Source: an uncultured Alistipes sp. | GTDB taxonomy: Bacteria > Bacteroidota > Bacteroidia > Bacteroidales > Rikenellaceae | Direction: 5' to 3' | Assembly: GCA_910587675.1 (NCBI GenBank) | Contig: CAJUMU010000004.1 | Location: 62,001 to 126,000, forward strand | DNA: 64,000 bases | In this document: piece by piece, positions 7,670 through 15,722 of the stretch | Layout: every line of letters starts with the position of its first letter | How positions within the stretch are numbered: the stretch's first letter is position 1 | Program-made: the position numbers and the translations under genes | The notes under the pieces: model-generated | Database searches by the model: none | The model's input: the letters and a program-made list of their open reading frames with translations, nothing else | What the model was told of the DNA's origin: nothing

Positions 7670-8485
7670 TCAATATTGCTCTTTCTCGTTGGGGAAATCG
7701 CAACTCTTTACATCGCTCACGTAATTGCCCACCGCCTCGCTCATCACTCCGTGAAGATCGGCGTAACGACGCAGAAAACGCGGCGAGAAGTCGTTAGATA
7801 TACCCAACATGTCGTGGATGACCAGCACCTGACCGTCCACACCGCCGCCCGCGCCTATGCCGATGGTCGGCACCTTGAGCTCCTTCGACACGCGCTCGGC
7901 CAACGCCGCGGGGATCTTCTCCAGCACGATGCCGAAACAACCCGCCGCCTCCAACAGACGGGCATCACGAACGAGTTTCTCGGCCTCGGCCTCCTCCTTG
8001 GCCCTGACATTATACGTGCCGAACTTGTGGATCGACTGCGGGGTAAGCCCCAAATGTCCCATGACGGGTATTCCCGCCGAGAGAATGCGGTTGACAGATT
8101 CGAGGATCTCCTCGCCGCCCTCGATCTTCACCGCGTCGGCCTCGGTCTCTTTCATTATACGTATGGCCGATTCGAGCGCGACCTTGGAATTACCCTGATA
8201 GGTGCCGAAAGGCAGATCGACCACCACCAACGCTCGCGACACGGCGCGCACCACCGAGCGGGCATGGTAGATCATCATATCGAGTGTTATGGGGAGGGTG
8301 GTTTCGTATCCCGCCATCACGTTAGCGGCCGAATCGCCCACCAGAATCACGTCGACGCCCGCGGCGTCGACGATCTTGGCCATGGAATAATCGTAAGAGG
8401 TAAGCATGGCGATCTTCTCGCCGCGCTGTTTCATCTCGGTCAAACGCAGAGTCGTAACGGCTCTGACCTTACCTGCAACTGACAT
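7670..8485 (-). CDS. panB: 3-methyl-2-oxobutanoate hydroxymethyltransferase
   Basis: 271 aa PanB, which adds a hydroxymethyl group from methylene-THF to ketoisovalerate to form ketopantoate for pantothenate and CoA. Motifs: MLTSYDYSMAKIVD, VGDSAANVMAGY (metal-binding Asp), GHLGLTPQS, LEKIPAALAE with the catalytic Glu, and GIGAGGGVDGQVLV. The frame is open about 95 codons upstream. I chose the ATG at 8485 because it lies 30 bp downstream of a full promoter and gives the family's usual N-terminus. The glycosyltransferase gene follows. Confidence 0.95.
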   Translation of the reverse strand: MSVAGKVRAVTTLRLTEMKQRGEKIAMLTSYDYSMAKIVDAAGVDVILVGDSAANVMAGYETTLPITLDMMIYHARSVVRAVSRALVVVDLPFGTYQGNSKVALESAIRIMKETEADAVKIEGGEEILESVNRILSAGIPVMGHLGLTPQSIHKFGTYNVRAKEEAEAEKLVRDARLLEAAGCFGIVLEKIPAALAERVSKELKVPTIGIGAGGGVDGQVLVIHDMLGISNDFSPRFLRRYADLHGVMSEAVGNYVSDVKSCDFPNEKEQY

Positions 8486-8515
8486 AACTGTTTTTACGTT
8501 TTGATATGTTGGGCG

Positions 8516-8547
8516 CAAATGTAGACAAGATTTGCGGGTTAAGCAAA
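8516..8547 (-). promoter_or_regulatory. panB promoter
   Basis: Minus strand: TTTG (8544-8547), 20-bp spacer, TACATTTG (8516-8523). Both parts match the Bacteroidetes consensus, 30 bp upstream of the panB ATG. Confidence 0.82.
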
Positions 8548-8580
8548 TTTCGCCGCCCGTATTATGCCGCCGAGAATATT

Positions 8581-9333
8581 TCACTCGCCGCAGGCAGCCG
8601 ACGCTTCGCCGCTGTCGGACAACGCACGCGCCAGAAATTCGTCGAAGCCGTCGTACGGAGCGCGATGCGACCGACAAAAAACCTCGTACGCCCCGCCCAG
8701 TTGTCGACGTATCGGCAACTCGGGATACTCGTCGATCCTGTCTCCGCTCACGAACAAGGGAAACTCCTCCCAAAAATCCTCTGGACGCGGATCGCGACCG
8801 AAACGCTCACGGATGCTGCGCGCGTATTCGAACGCCTCGGCCTCGCTGCGACGCTTACGTTTGGCGAAATAGTCGTCGAGGGTAGAGATCACCCGAGCGG
8901 GGCACCCAGCCGCCACCGAGTCGGCGGGCACGTCGTGCATGACCACCGATCCGAGCCCGATAACGCAATTGTCGCCCACCGTGACGCCCTTGAGGATCGT
9001 CACGTCGCGACCTATATAGATATTGTTGCCGAGCCTGACTGCGCCCGACGAATTCACCAGCTCGCCGTACTTATGCAGAAACACGCCCGAGGCGAAATCG
9101 TGGGTCATGATGGTGAAGTTGACGTTTATATCCACCCGATCCCCGATCTCCACCAGACTCGGGCGGGTGAGGTCTATCGTCACCGACGAGGGGTCGCGGA
9201 AGACCACGCCGCGCCCCACCTTCACCCCGCTGCGTCGCAGACGGGCGACGAGGCGGGTGCTCGGGCTATGGAACGGAGCCGCAACAAAGTCCTTGATCCT
9301 GCGGACGATGCCGCAATCATAACGAGTTTTCAT
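8581..9333 (-). CDS. Left-handed beta-helix O-acetyltransferase (hexapeptide family)
   Basis: 250 aa. Residues about 40-165 show hexapeptide-repeat periodicity (IGDRVDINVNFTIMTHD, LGNNIYIGRDVTILKGVTVGDNCVIGLGSVV, then VPADSVAAGCPARVI). This is the maltose/nodulation-type acetyltransferase fold, with the His of MTHD as likely catalytic residue. The C-terminal ~85 residues are charged and not part of the helix. The acceptor is unknown; a cell-surface sugar is likely for this group. It starts 12 bp after the TrmH-like gene, so the two probably share a transcript. Confidence 0.82.
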   Translation of the reverse strand: MKTRYDCGIVRRIKDFVAAPFHSPSTRLVARLRRSGVKVGRGVVFRDPSSVTIDLTRPSLVEIGDRVDINVNFTIMTHDFASGVFLHKYGELVNSSGAVRLGNNIYIGRDVTILKGVTVGDNCVIGLGSVVMHDVPADSVAAGCPARVISTLDDYFAKRKRRSEAEAFEYARSIRERFGRDPRPEDFWEEFPLFVSGDRIDEYPELPIRRQLGGAYEVFCRSHRAPYDGFDEFLARALSDSGEASAACGE

Positions 9334-9345
9334 CGAAATAATGCT

Positions 9346-9888
9346 TTACGAACCGAGCAACGTTTTGAATCCGACGAAGAAGGGCCACAGCACGATGCCG
9401 CCCGCCACCGACACATTCACCGAATGTTTGGTTCCCGCCTGCGGGATCTCCAGCGCGCCGTCGCACAGATCGACCGCGGCCTGACCGACACCCTCCACCT
9501 CGTTGCCGAAAACCAAGGCGTAACGCTTCGACGCGTCGACTTCGAATCGATCGAGCATGACGGCGCCCTCCACCTGCTCCACGGCGAGCGCCGTATATCC
9601 TCGCTCTGTGAGCTCGGCGACGCACGCGGCGGCCGACTCGCAAACGCTCCACTCCACCGTAAGCTCCGCGCCGAGAGCGGTTTTGTGTATGTCGCGAGAC
9701 GGCGGCGCAGGCGTTATGCCGCACAAAATCACGCGCTCGACGGCGAAGGCGTCGCATGTGCGGAAAAAGGCTCCGACGTTCTGGGCCGAACGCACGTTGT
9801 CGAGCACCACGGCGACGGGTATGCGGGGCATCGCGGCGAACTCCGACGCCGACGGACGATGCAACTCTTCGTTGGTAATTTTTCTCAT
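9346..9888 (-). CDS. SpoU/TrmH-family RNA 2'-O-methyltransferase
   Basis: About 180 aa from the ATG at 9888. SPOUT knot motifs are present: VLDNVRSAQNVGAFFRTCDAF (motif 1, with the conserved Asn and Arg), FGNEVEGV (motif 2) and IPQAGTKHSVNVSVAGGIVL (motif 3). Such enzymes methylate ribose in tRNA or rRNA using SAM; which one cannot be told. The frame extends 22 codons upstream to a non-ATG start, but the promoter -7 element at 9910-9917 lies within that extension, so the ATG at 9888 is preferred. Confidence 0.88.
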   Translation of the reverse strand: MRKITNEELHRPSASEFAAMPRIPVAVVLDNVRSAQNVGAFFRTCDAFAVERVILCGITPAPPSRDIHKTALGAELTVEWSVCESAAACVAELTERGYTALAVEQVEGAVMLDRFEVDASKRYALVFGNEVEGVGQAAVDLCDGALEIPQAGTKHSVNVSVAGGIVLWPFFVGFKTLLGS

Positions 9889-9909
9889 TTTATACACTGT
9901 TTCCGATGA

Positions 9910-9917
9910 CAAATGTA
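9910..9917 (-). promoter_or_regulatory. -7 element for the SpoU methyltransferase operon
   Basis: The minus strand reads TACATTTG (TAnnTTTG), 21 bp before the ATG at 9888. It forms a divergent pair with the plus-strand element at 9939-9946. Confidence 0.6.
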
Positions 9918-9938
9918 ACATAAATCGAGGAAATAGAT

Positions 9939-9946
9939 TAACTTTG
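9939..9946 (+). promoter_or_regulatory. -7 element for the outer-membrane barrel gene
   Basis: TAACTTTG matches TAnnTTTG, 26 bp before the ATG at 9973. No clear -33 TTTG. Confidence 0.58.
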
Positions 9947-9972
9947 CCGAGCATAAATCACCGTTTCGCAAA

Positions 9973-11070
9973 ATGAATCGCATAATACGCATCCTGCTAG
10001 TCGCCTCGGCCGTTCTGTCCGCCGCCGCCTCGGCGCGCGCGCAAAAGGATCCGAAGTTGATCGCGGGAGCCGATTTCGATACCTATTTCGACAATCGCGA
10101 ATATTCGGGTTGCGAGTTCGGCGAGTCGCAGACGCTATTCAGTTCGCGCCTCACGCCGTGGATCGGATTCGGGTGGAACGCCTCGAACAGCCTTATGGTC
10201 GGCATGGATCTGCGCTCCGACTTCGGCAACAGCGACGTGACGTTCGAAAAGGTGCGGCCGCAGATCTACTATCGGTTCCGGAACGAGAAAGTGTCGGCAT
10301 ACGCGGGAATATTCCCCCGCGAACGCATGATGGGCGACTACACAGAGGCGATCATGAGCGACTCGATGCGCTTTTACGACAATCGCATTCAGGGCTTCAT
10401 GGGTCAATACCGCGGCCGCCGCGGATTCGTGGAGCTGTCGGTGGACTGGTGCGGCATGTACTCGGAGAATTCGCGCGAGAAGTTCCGAATCCTCTCGGCC
10501 GGAGAATACGCGTTCGACAACTACCGCAGGCGATTTTACGGCGGTTACGCCCTCATGATGTTCCACTTCGCGGGCAGCAAGCGCATCACGGGTTGCGTGA
10601 ACGACAACATCACGATAGCCCCCTACGTGGGAGCGCGATTCGAGGCATTTTTCGATTTCGACATAAAGCTGCGCTACATACAGACCCTGCAACGCGACCG
10701 CGCCAACGACGCCAAGTACCGCACGCCCAAAGGCGGCATGTTGCAGGCGCGAATGTCGAAATGGGGACTCTACATCGACGAGCAGCTATATGCGGGGCAG
10801 AATCTGCAACCCTACTACTCGTCGTTCCGAAGCGAGGCTTTCCCCCACGGTTACGGCGGCGAGCTGTATTCGGGCGAGAGATTTTTCGGAACCGACAAAC
10901 ACATATACAACAGCACCAAAATAGGATACGACCGCCGATTCTTCGACGACACGTTGCGCGTGAACTGCTATCTGGCATTCAAGTACGACGGCACGGGGGG
11001 GGGTACGCAGCAGGTGGTGCAGTTGTCGGTGCGTCTGCTGAAAGACATACCGTTGAACAAAAGACGATAA
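9973..11070 (+). CDS. Predicted outer-membrane beta-barrel protein
   Basis: 365 aa with a signal peptide cleaved about after ARAQ (residue 24). The mature part is made of alternating aromatic/hydrophobic strands typical of an outer-membrane barrel (for example LTPWIGFGWNAS, VRPQIYYRFRN, GYGGELYSGERFFG), ending in a strand VVQLSVRLL. I do not recognise a specific family or ligand. It may share a transcript with glnS, which starts 26 bp downstream. Confidence 0.7.
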   Translation: MNRIIRILLVASAVLSAAASARAQKDPKLIAGADFDTYFDNREYSGCEFGESQTLFSSRLTPWIGFGWNASNSLMVGMDLRSDFGNSDVTFEKVRPQIYYRFRNEKVSAYAGIFPRERMMGDYTEAIMSDSMRFYDNRIQGFMGQYRGRRGFVELSVDWCGMYSENSREKFRILSAGEYAFDNYRRRFYGGYALMMFHFAGSKRITGCVNDNITIAPYVGARFEAFFDFDIKLRYIQTLQRDRANDAKYRTPKGGMLQARMSKWGLYIDEQLYAGQNLQPYYSSFRSEAFPHGYGGELYSGERFFGTDKHIYNSTKIGYDRRFFDDTLRVNCYLAFKYDGTGGGTQQVVQLSVRLLKDIPLNKRR

Positions 11071-11096
11071 AACCCAAAACATAACAGCGACAAGTC

Positions 11097-12776
11097 ATGA
11101 ATATCATGGAGACGAACGAGCCGAAAGAGAAGCTCAACTTTTTGGAGGAGATCATCGAAGAGGCGATAGCCAAAGGCGAAAAACGAGTTCAGACCCGTTT
11201 CCCGCCCGAACCGAACGGCTATCTGCACATAGGTCACGCCAAGAGCATCTGCATAAATTTCGGCCTCGCACAAAAATACGGAGGCAAATGCAATCTGCGT
11301 TTCGACGACACCAACCCCGTGAAGGAGGATGTCGAGTACGTGGATTCGATCAAACGCGATATCAAGTGGTTGGGATTCGACTGGGCCGTGGAGCGTTACG
11401 CATCGGACTATTTCGACCAGCTTTACGACTGGGCCGTGGAGCTCGTCAAAAAGGGTTTGGCGTACGTCGACGACCAGACGCAGGAAGAGATACGCCTCAC
11501 GCGAGGCACCATATCGGAGGCGGGCAAGGAGTCGCCGTGGCGCAACCGTTCGGTCGAGGAGAATCTCGATCTGTTCGTGCGCATGAAGAACGGCGAGTTC
11601 CCCGACGGCGCGAAGGTGCTGCGCGCCAAGATCGACATGGCGCATCCCAACATGCTCTTCCGCGACCCCATAATGTATCGCATCATCCACGCCGAGCATC
11701 ACCGCACGGGCGACAAGTGGTGCATCTACCCCATGTACGACTATGCGCACGGACAGAGCGACTCGATCGAGCGGATAACCCACTCGATATGCACTTTGGA
11801 GTTCGACGTGCACCGCCCGCTGTACGACTGGTTCATCGAGGCGCTGGAGATATACCCGTCGCACCAGTACGAGTTCGCGCGCCTGAACCTCACCTACACC
11901 ATGATGTCGAAGCGCAACCTTCTGAAACTGGTCAAGGAGGGCGCCGTGATGGGCTGGGACGACCCGCGCATGCCGACGATCTGCGCCCTGCGCCGCAAGG
12001 GTTACACCCCCGCTTCGGTGCGCGCATTCGCCGAGATGGTGGGCGTCGCCAAGCGCGACAACGTGATCGACCTCGGCAAGATGGAGTATTGCGTGCGCGA
12101 GGACCTCAACAAGGTGGCCGAGCGACGCATGGCCGTATTGAATCCTTTGAAGGTGGTCATTACCAACTGGGACGAGGGCAAGGTGGAGATGCGCAAAGCC
12201 GTCAACAACCCCGAGGATGCCGAAGCGGGTATGCGCGAGGTGCCGTTCGGCCGCGAGATATACATCGACCGCGACGACTTCATGGAGAATCCGCCCAAGA
12301 AGTATTTCCGTCTGAGCCCGGGCGCCGAGGTGCGTCTGCGCTACTCGTATCTCATAAAGTGCGAGGAGGTCGTAAAGGATTCGGAGGGCAACGTGATCGA
12401 ACTGCGATGCACGTACGATCCCCTCTCGGGCGAAGGCTCGTCGAGCGACGGCCGCCGCGTGAAGGGCGTGATACACTGGGTGTCGGCAGCGCACGCCGTC
12501 GAGGCCGAAGTGCGTCTGTTCAACCCTCTGTTCCTGACCGAGGATCCTTTCGACACCTCGAACGGACAGCAGTCGTGGGAGGATAACCTCAACCCCGAGT
12601 CGATGGTGAAGGTCACGGGATACCTCGAGCCTTCGCTGAAAGACGCGCCCGTAGGCAAACCCTACCAGTTCGAGCGCGTGGGTTACTTCTGCGCCGACAC
12701 CGATTCGTCGGCCGAACGCCCCGTGTTCAACCGCACGGTCACACTGAAGGATTCGTGGGCTAAAATAAACAAGTAA
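11097..12776 (+). CDS. glnS: Glutamine--tRNA ligase
   Basis: 559 aa class I aminoacyl-tRNA synthetase. The HIGH motif is in FPPEPNGYLHIGHAKS (residues 44-47) and the KMSKS-type loop is YTMMSKRNL (about 268-272). The GlnRS-specific catalytic regions LRFDDTNPVKE and YDYAHGQSDSIE are present, and the C-terminal half is the two-barrel anticodon-binding domain (LSPGAEVRLRYSY...). It charges tRNA-Gln directly. A second ATG three codons in (11106) could be the start. The terminator at 12958-12988 could serve it. Confidence 0.95.
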   Translation: MNIMETNEPKEKLNFLEEIIEEAIAKGEKRVQTRFPPEPNGYLHIGHAKSICINFGLAQKYGGKCNLRFDDTNPVKEDVEYVDSIKRDIKWLGFDWAVERYASDYFDQLYDWAVELVKKGLAYVDDQTQEEIRLTRGTISEAGKESPWRNRSVEENLDLFVRMKNGEFPDGAKVLRAKIDMAHPNMLFRDPIMYRIIHAEHHRTGDKWCIYPMYDYAHGQSDSIERITHSICTLEFDVHRPLYDWFIEALEIYPSHQYEFARLNLTYTMMSKRNLLKLVKEGAVMGWDDPRMPTICALRRKGYTPASVRAFAEMVGVAKRDNVIDLGKMEYCVREDLNKVAERRMAVLNPLKVVITNWDEGKVEMRKAVNNPEDAEAGMREVPFGREIYIDRDDFMENPPKKYFRLSPGAEVRLRYSYLIKCEEVVKDSEGNVIELRCTYDPLSGEGSSSDGRRVKGVIHWVSAAHAVEAEVRLFNPLFLTEDPFDTSNGQQSWEDNLNPESMVKVTGYLEPSLKDAPVGKPYQFERVGYFCADTDSSAERPVFNRTVTLKDSWAKINK

Positions 12777-12838
12777 AATTCGCCATCGCATGGGCTGGGT
12801 GGCGGCTGCAACTTGACTTGCTTTTAGGCTTGCAATAT

Positions 12839-12915
12839 GATTGCGGCTCGCAAGAGCCGCGCGAGCCGTAGCCTCGCCCCGCGGAGGCTCGCTATCGCTC
12901 TCTCCGCAGGCTACG
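12839..12915 (-). repeat. GC-rich gene-end repeat, copy 3
   Basis: Read on the minus strand it shares CCTCCGCGGGGCGAGGCT, then a CGG-Y-CGCGCG stretch, then a short hairpin (here GCGGCTC/GAGCCGC) with copies at 34851-34946 and 37720-37816. It lies between the convergent glnS and the small gene at 13003. The hairpin arms differ between copies in a compensatory way (GACTC/GAGTC versus GGCTC/GAGCC). Confidence 0.75.
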
Positions 12916-12957
12916 ACTCGAAACACGCAAGCCCGAAGCAGATAATTCCGATAAACA

Positions 12958-12988
12958 AAAGGCTGCCCGAAAGATTCGGACAGCCTTT
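12958..12988. terminator. Bidirectional-looking intrinsic terminator
   Basis: 14-bp stem with one mismatch (12958-12971 with 12975-12988, loop AGA). On the minus strand it ends in CCTTTTGTTT directly after the small gene at 13003, and on the plus strand in CCTTTGTCAT after glnS. Confidence 0.75.
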
Positions 12989-13002
12989 GTCATATAAAAA
13001 CT

Positions 13003-13236
13003 CTACCCGCGACTCTCCATGCTCTCGACTGAGGGATTGGTCTTCGTCACATCCTGCTCCAACTGCTGTTGCGAGACGGCCTCCCCTTTCGCGGTCGGTT
13101 TTATACGCCCGCTGTCGGGCCTGATCTGCGTAACGACGGGTATCTGCATCGATTTTTCCAAACGTTTCTCGGTTCTTTCCGCTTCGCGCTCGCGATCCTC
13201 GCGGCGAAATCGGTTGTTGTCTTCAGAGTATTCCAT
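13003..13236 (-). CDS. Small charged protein of unknown function
   Basis: 77 aa from ATG 13236. The N-terminal third is very rich in Glu/Arg (EDNNRFRREDREREAERTEKR); the rest is polar (QIRPDSGRIKPTAKGEA). No domain, signal peptide or membrane segment is seen. The frame continues upstream into the preceding gene, so the start is uncertain. Support for it being real is its place: it follows the NTP_transf_5 gene by 74 bp and is followed 15 bp later by a good terminator on the same strand. Confidence 0.5.
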   Translation of the reverse strand: MEYSEDNNRFRREDREREAERTEKRLEKSMQIPVVTQIRPDSGRIKPTAKGEAVSQQQLEQDVTKTNPSVESMESRG

Positions 13237-13310
13237 AAATAAACTGCATTTTCGCCCGATCGGTGCAAAGTTCATACCGTCCGTCAATGCCGACAGAGCC
13301 ACGCCCTGCC

Positions 13311-14447
13311 CTACATCTTCAACGACTCGGGTTTCAGCAGATGGCTGTAAAGCTGGGTGAAAAACGTCGCGAAGGAACTTTCGCGATATACCATGCCGTG
13401 TTTCCGACGATTGGCCAGCCAACGGCGCAGCATATAGCTCCACGACACCAGATACCCCGCTCCGCGGGGCTTGGCCTCCGAAAACTCGGGGCGCAGAATT
13501 TCGTCGAGCACCCGTCGCTCGTCCTCCGCGCGCGGCTCCGACAACGGGAACCGCGTCAAAGGCATCGCGAAACGACCGACGCATATCGAGTGAACGCTAT
13601 GAAGAAAACGGTGCATGTTCATCTCCTCGGCAAGGGTCTCCAGCGCATGCCAATCGATCTCGTCGCCGTGTCTCGCCGCGAAGTAGCCCCAATCGAGCAG
13701 ATGCCGCAACGCTATTCGGTCCGCGGCGAAGTGCTCCGCCGAGTGGCGCAGCAGAAACAGAGCGTGAAAATCCGACGGCGGCAGCCACACGACCGCGCCG
13801 TCGATCTCGACTCGCCGCAGACCGCCGCGCAGCGACTCTTTCAAACGGCTCTCGATTATGCGGTTGGAGCGATGGGCGTGCACATTCAGAAAATCGTAAT
13901 GGTTCTCCACGGGAACGCCGTCGACGTAAAACGTCGTATGGCGGTGCTTCCCCTCGTCGACGGATATGTTCATGCGCTCGCGCAAAAGGGCGTCGCCGCG
14001 CCGCTGCGCGCACACTCGGACAGCGCCTCCCGCGGGCGTTCGCCGCTCCTCGAAAAGCCAGATATCGACGTCGCCGCACGGACGATGGTTCGGGCGAGGA
14101 TAACAGAGGCTCAAACCGTACCCCTTGAGGACCATCATCCCGATGCCGTGGTCGGCGAAAAATCGCGCGAGTTTCGCCACGACCGCTCTCTGACGGGAAT
14201 ATACCGCCTCGACCGATTCGGCATTCAACGCCCATCGTATCCTCAAATCCTTGGGCGGCCGGCCGTCGGGAGGCAAAACGCCCTCCGCCGCGGCCCGTTC
14301 GACGGCGTCGCGAACGATAGCCGAGACGCCTTGGTCGCAAGACACAGAGTAAAGCTCGCGCCAATCCGCATCGCTCATCGACTCGAAAACCGCAGGATCC
14401 GACGGTGCGGACGACAACAAGGAGAGGAGACGACTCCGCAGATTCAT
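13311..14447 (-). CDS. NTP_transf_5-type nucleotidyltransferase family protein
   Basis: 378 aa. The motif VLKGYGLSLCYPRP followed by RPCGDVDIWLF (K108, G125-D126-D128) is the signature of the NTP_transf_5 (MNT-like) nucleotidyltransferase family often found in polysaccharide and peptide-biosynthesis clusters. The middle has HYDFLNVHAH and LLRHSAEHF segments; the C-terminus is helical and Arg-rich. Its substrate is unknown. The ATG at 14447 overlaps the rfbB stop as ATGA, so it is translationally coupled to dTDP-rhamnose synthesis. An in-frame reading continues upstream across rfbB but is an out-of-frame shadow. Confidence 0.82.
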   Translation of the reverse strand: MNLRSRLLSLLSSAPSDPAVFESMSDADWRELYSVSCDQGVSAIVRDAVERAAAEGVLPPDGRPPKDLRIRWALNAESVEAVYSRQRAVVAKLARFFADHGIGMMVLKGYGLSLCYPRPNHRPCGDVDIWLFEERRTPAGGAVRVCAQRRGDALLRERMNISVDEGKHRHTTFYVDGVPVENHYDFLNVHAHRSNRIIESRLKESLRGGLRRVEIDGAVVWLPPSDFHALFLLRHSAEHFAADRIALRHLLDWGYFAARHGDEIDWHALETLAEEMNMHRFLHSVHSICVGRFAMPLTRFPLSEPRAEDERRVLDEILRPEFSEAKPRGAGYLVSWSYMLRRWLANRRKHGMVYRESSFATFFTQLYSHLLKPESLKM

Positions 14448-15526
14448 CGCCCGCCGTACATTTCGGTATAATACTTTTCGTACTCGCCCGAGGTGATGCT
14501 GTCCATCCACTCCTCGTTGTCGAGATACCAGCGAACCGTCTTTTCGATTCCCTCCTCGAACTGAAGCGACGGCTCCCAGCCCAACTCCCGCTTGAGCTTG
14601 TTCGAGTCGATGGCATACCTCGCGTCGTGTCCCGCGCGGTCGGCGACGTAGGTTATCAATCCCGCCGAATGCCCCTCGGGATTGCCCGACAAGCGGTCGA
14701 CGGTCTTCACGATAACCTTTATGAGATCGATGTTTTTCCACTCGTTGAATCCGCCGATATTGTACGTCTCGGCGATACGGCCGCGATGGAAGATGACGTC
14801 GATGGCCCGCGCATGATCCTCCACATAGAGCCAGTCGCGCACATTCTCGCCCCGACCGTATACGGGCAGCGGCTTGCCGCGGCGGATATTGTTGATAAAG
14901 AGGGGTATCAACTTCTCGGGAAACTGGTAGGGACCGTAATTGTTCGAGCAGTTGGTGACTATGGTCGGCATGCCGTACGTATCGTGGAAAGCCCGCACGA
15001 AATGGTCGCTCGACGCCTTGCTGGCCGAGTAGGGAGAGTGCGGGTCGTATTTCGTGGTTTCGGTGAAGAACTCGTCGCCGTAAGGCGCCGCGCCGTCGGG
15101 ACGCGTAAGCTCCAACGCTCCGTACACCTCGTCGGTCGAGATATGATAGAAACGCTTGCCCTCCCACTCGCCGTTCCAGCGATTCTTGGCGGCCTGCAAC
15201 AGCGACAGCGTGCCCATCACGTTAGTGCGGGCGAAGGTGAACGGATCCTTGATCGAACGGTCCACGTGGCTCTCGGCCGCGAGGTGGATCACCCCGTCGA
15301 TATCGTACTCGGCGAACAATTCGCACATTCGGTCGTAATCGCAGATATCGGCCCTCACGAAGGTGTAGTTCGGCCGATCCTCGATGTCCTTCAAATTGGC
15401 GAGATTGCCCGCATAGGTCAGTTTGTCGAGGTTCACGATACGATATTCGGGATATTCGTTAACGAAAAGACGGACCACATGGCTGCCTATGAACCCCGCG
15501 CCGCCCGTAATAAGTATGTTCTTCAT
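14444..15526 (-). CDS. rfbB: dTDP-glucose 4,6-dehydratase
   Basis: 360 aa extended SDR. It has the NAD-binding GGAGFIGSHVV (residues 8-18), the STDEVYG active-site segment, and the catalytic YSASKASSDH. It makes dTDP-4-keto-6-deoxyglucose, step two of dTDP-L-rhamnose synthesis. The ATG at 15526 gives the family's standard N-terminus MKNILITGG. A 98-bp repeat (15572-15669) separates it from rfbD upstream, and its stop overlaps the next gene by 4 bp. Confidence 0.95.
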   Translation of the reverse strand: MKNILITGGAGFIGSHVVRLFVNEYPEYRIVNLDKLTYAGNLANLKDIEDRPNYTFVRADICDYDRMCELFAEYDIDGVIHLAAESHVDRSIKDPFTFARTNVMGTLSLLQAAKNRWNGEWEGKRFYHISTDEVYGALELTRPDGAAPYGDEFFTETTKYDPHSPYSASKASSDHFVRAFHDTYGMPTIVTNCSNNYGPYQFPEKLIPLFINNIRRGKPLPVYGRGENVRDWLYVEDHARAIDVIFHRGRIAETYNIGGFNEWKNIDLIKVIVKTVDRLSGNPEGHSAGLITYVADRAGHDARYAIDSNKLKRELGWEPSLQFEEGIEKTVRWYLDNEEWMDSITSGEYEKYYTEMYGGR

Positions 15527-15571
15527 CGCTTGATATTTTATGTTTATCCGCAAAAACGCCCCGCCTCGCCC

Positions 15572-15669
15572 GCTGTTCGCCGTCGGCGGCAGGAGTGCGC
15601 GAGCCTCGGGCGAGCAGCAGTCCGCCGCGTGGGGCGGCGGCGAACTGCCGATATCGCACAGCGATATCG
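15572..15669 (-). repeat. 98-bp two-hairpin repeat, copy B (inside the rfb operon)
   Basis: Read on the minus strand: CGATATCG-CTGTG-CGATATCG palindrome, then the GCAGTTCGCCGC / GCGGCGGACTGC hairpin, then a tail ending GACGGCGAACAGC. It lies in the same direction as transcription in the 196-bp gap between rfbD and rfbB, so the hairpins would be part of the operon mRNA. Confidence 0.87.
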
Positions 15670-15722
15670 AAATATCGGCCAAGAGCTTTTACGGATCGCC
15701 ATTCGATTTTTCGTTCAAAGCA

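Noticed and set aside
8486..8773. N-terminal extension of PanB by about 95 codons
   Set aside because: The extension is Arg-rich, unlike PanB, and would start upstream of the promoter at 8516-8547.
13311..15167. A 618-codon minus-strand frame spanning the NTP_transf_5 gene and most of rfbB
   Set aside because: Its upstream 240 codons are an out-of-frame reading of rfbB with Arg-rich shadow composition; the real gene starts at the ATG overlapping the rfbB stop.
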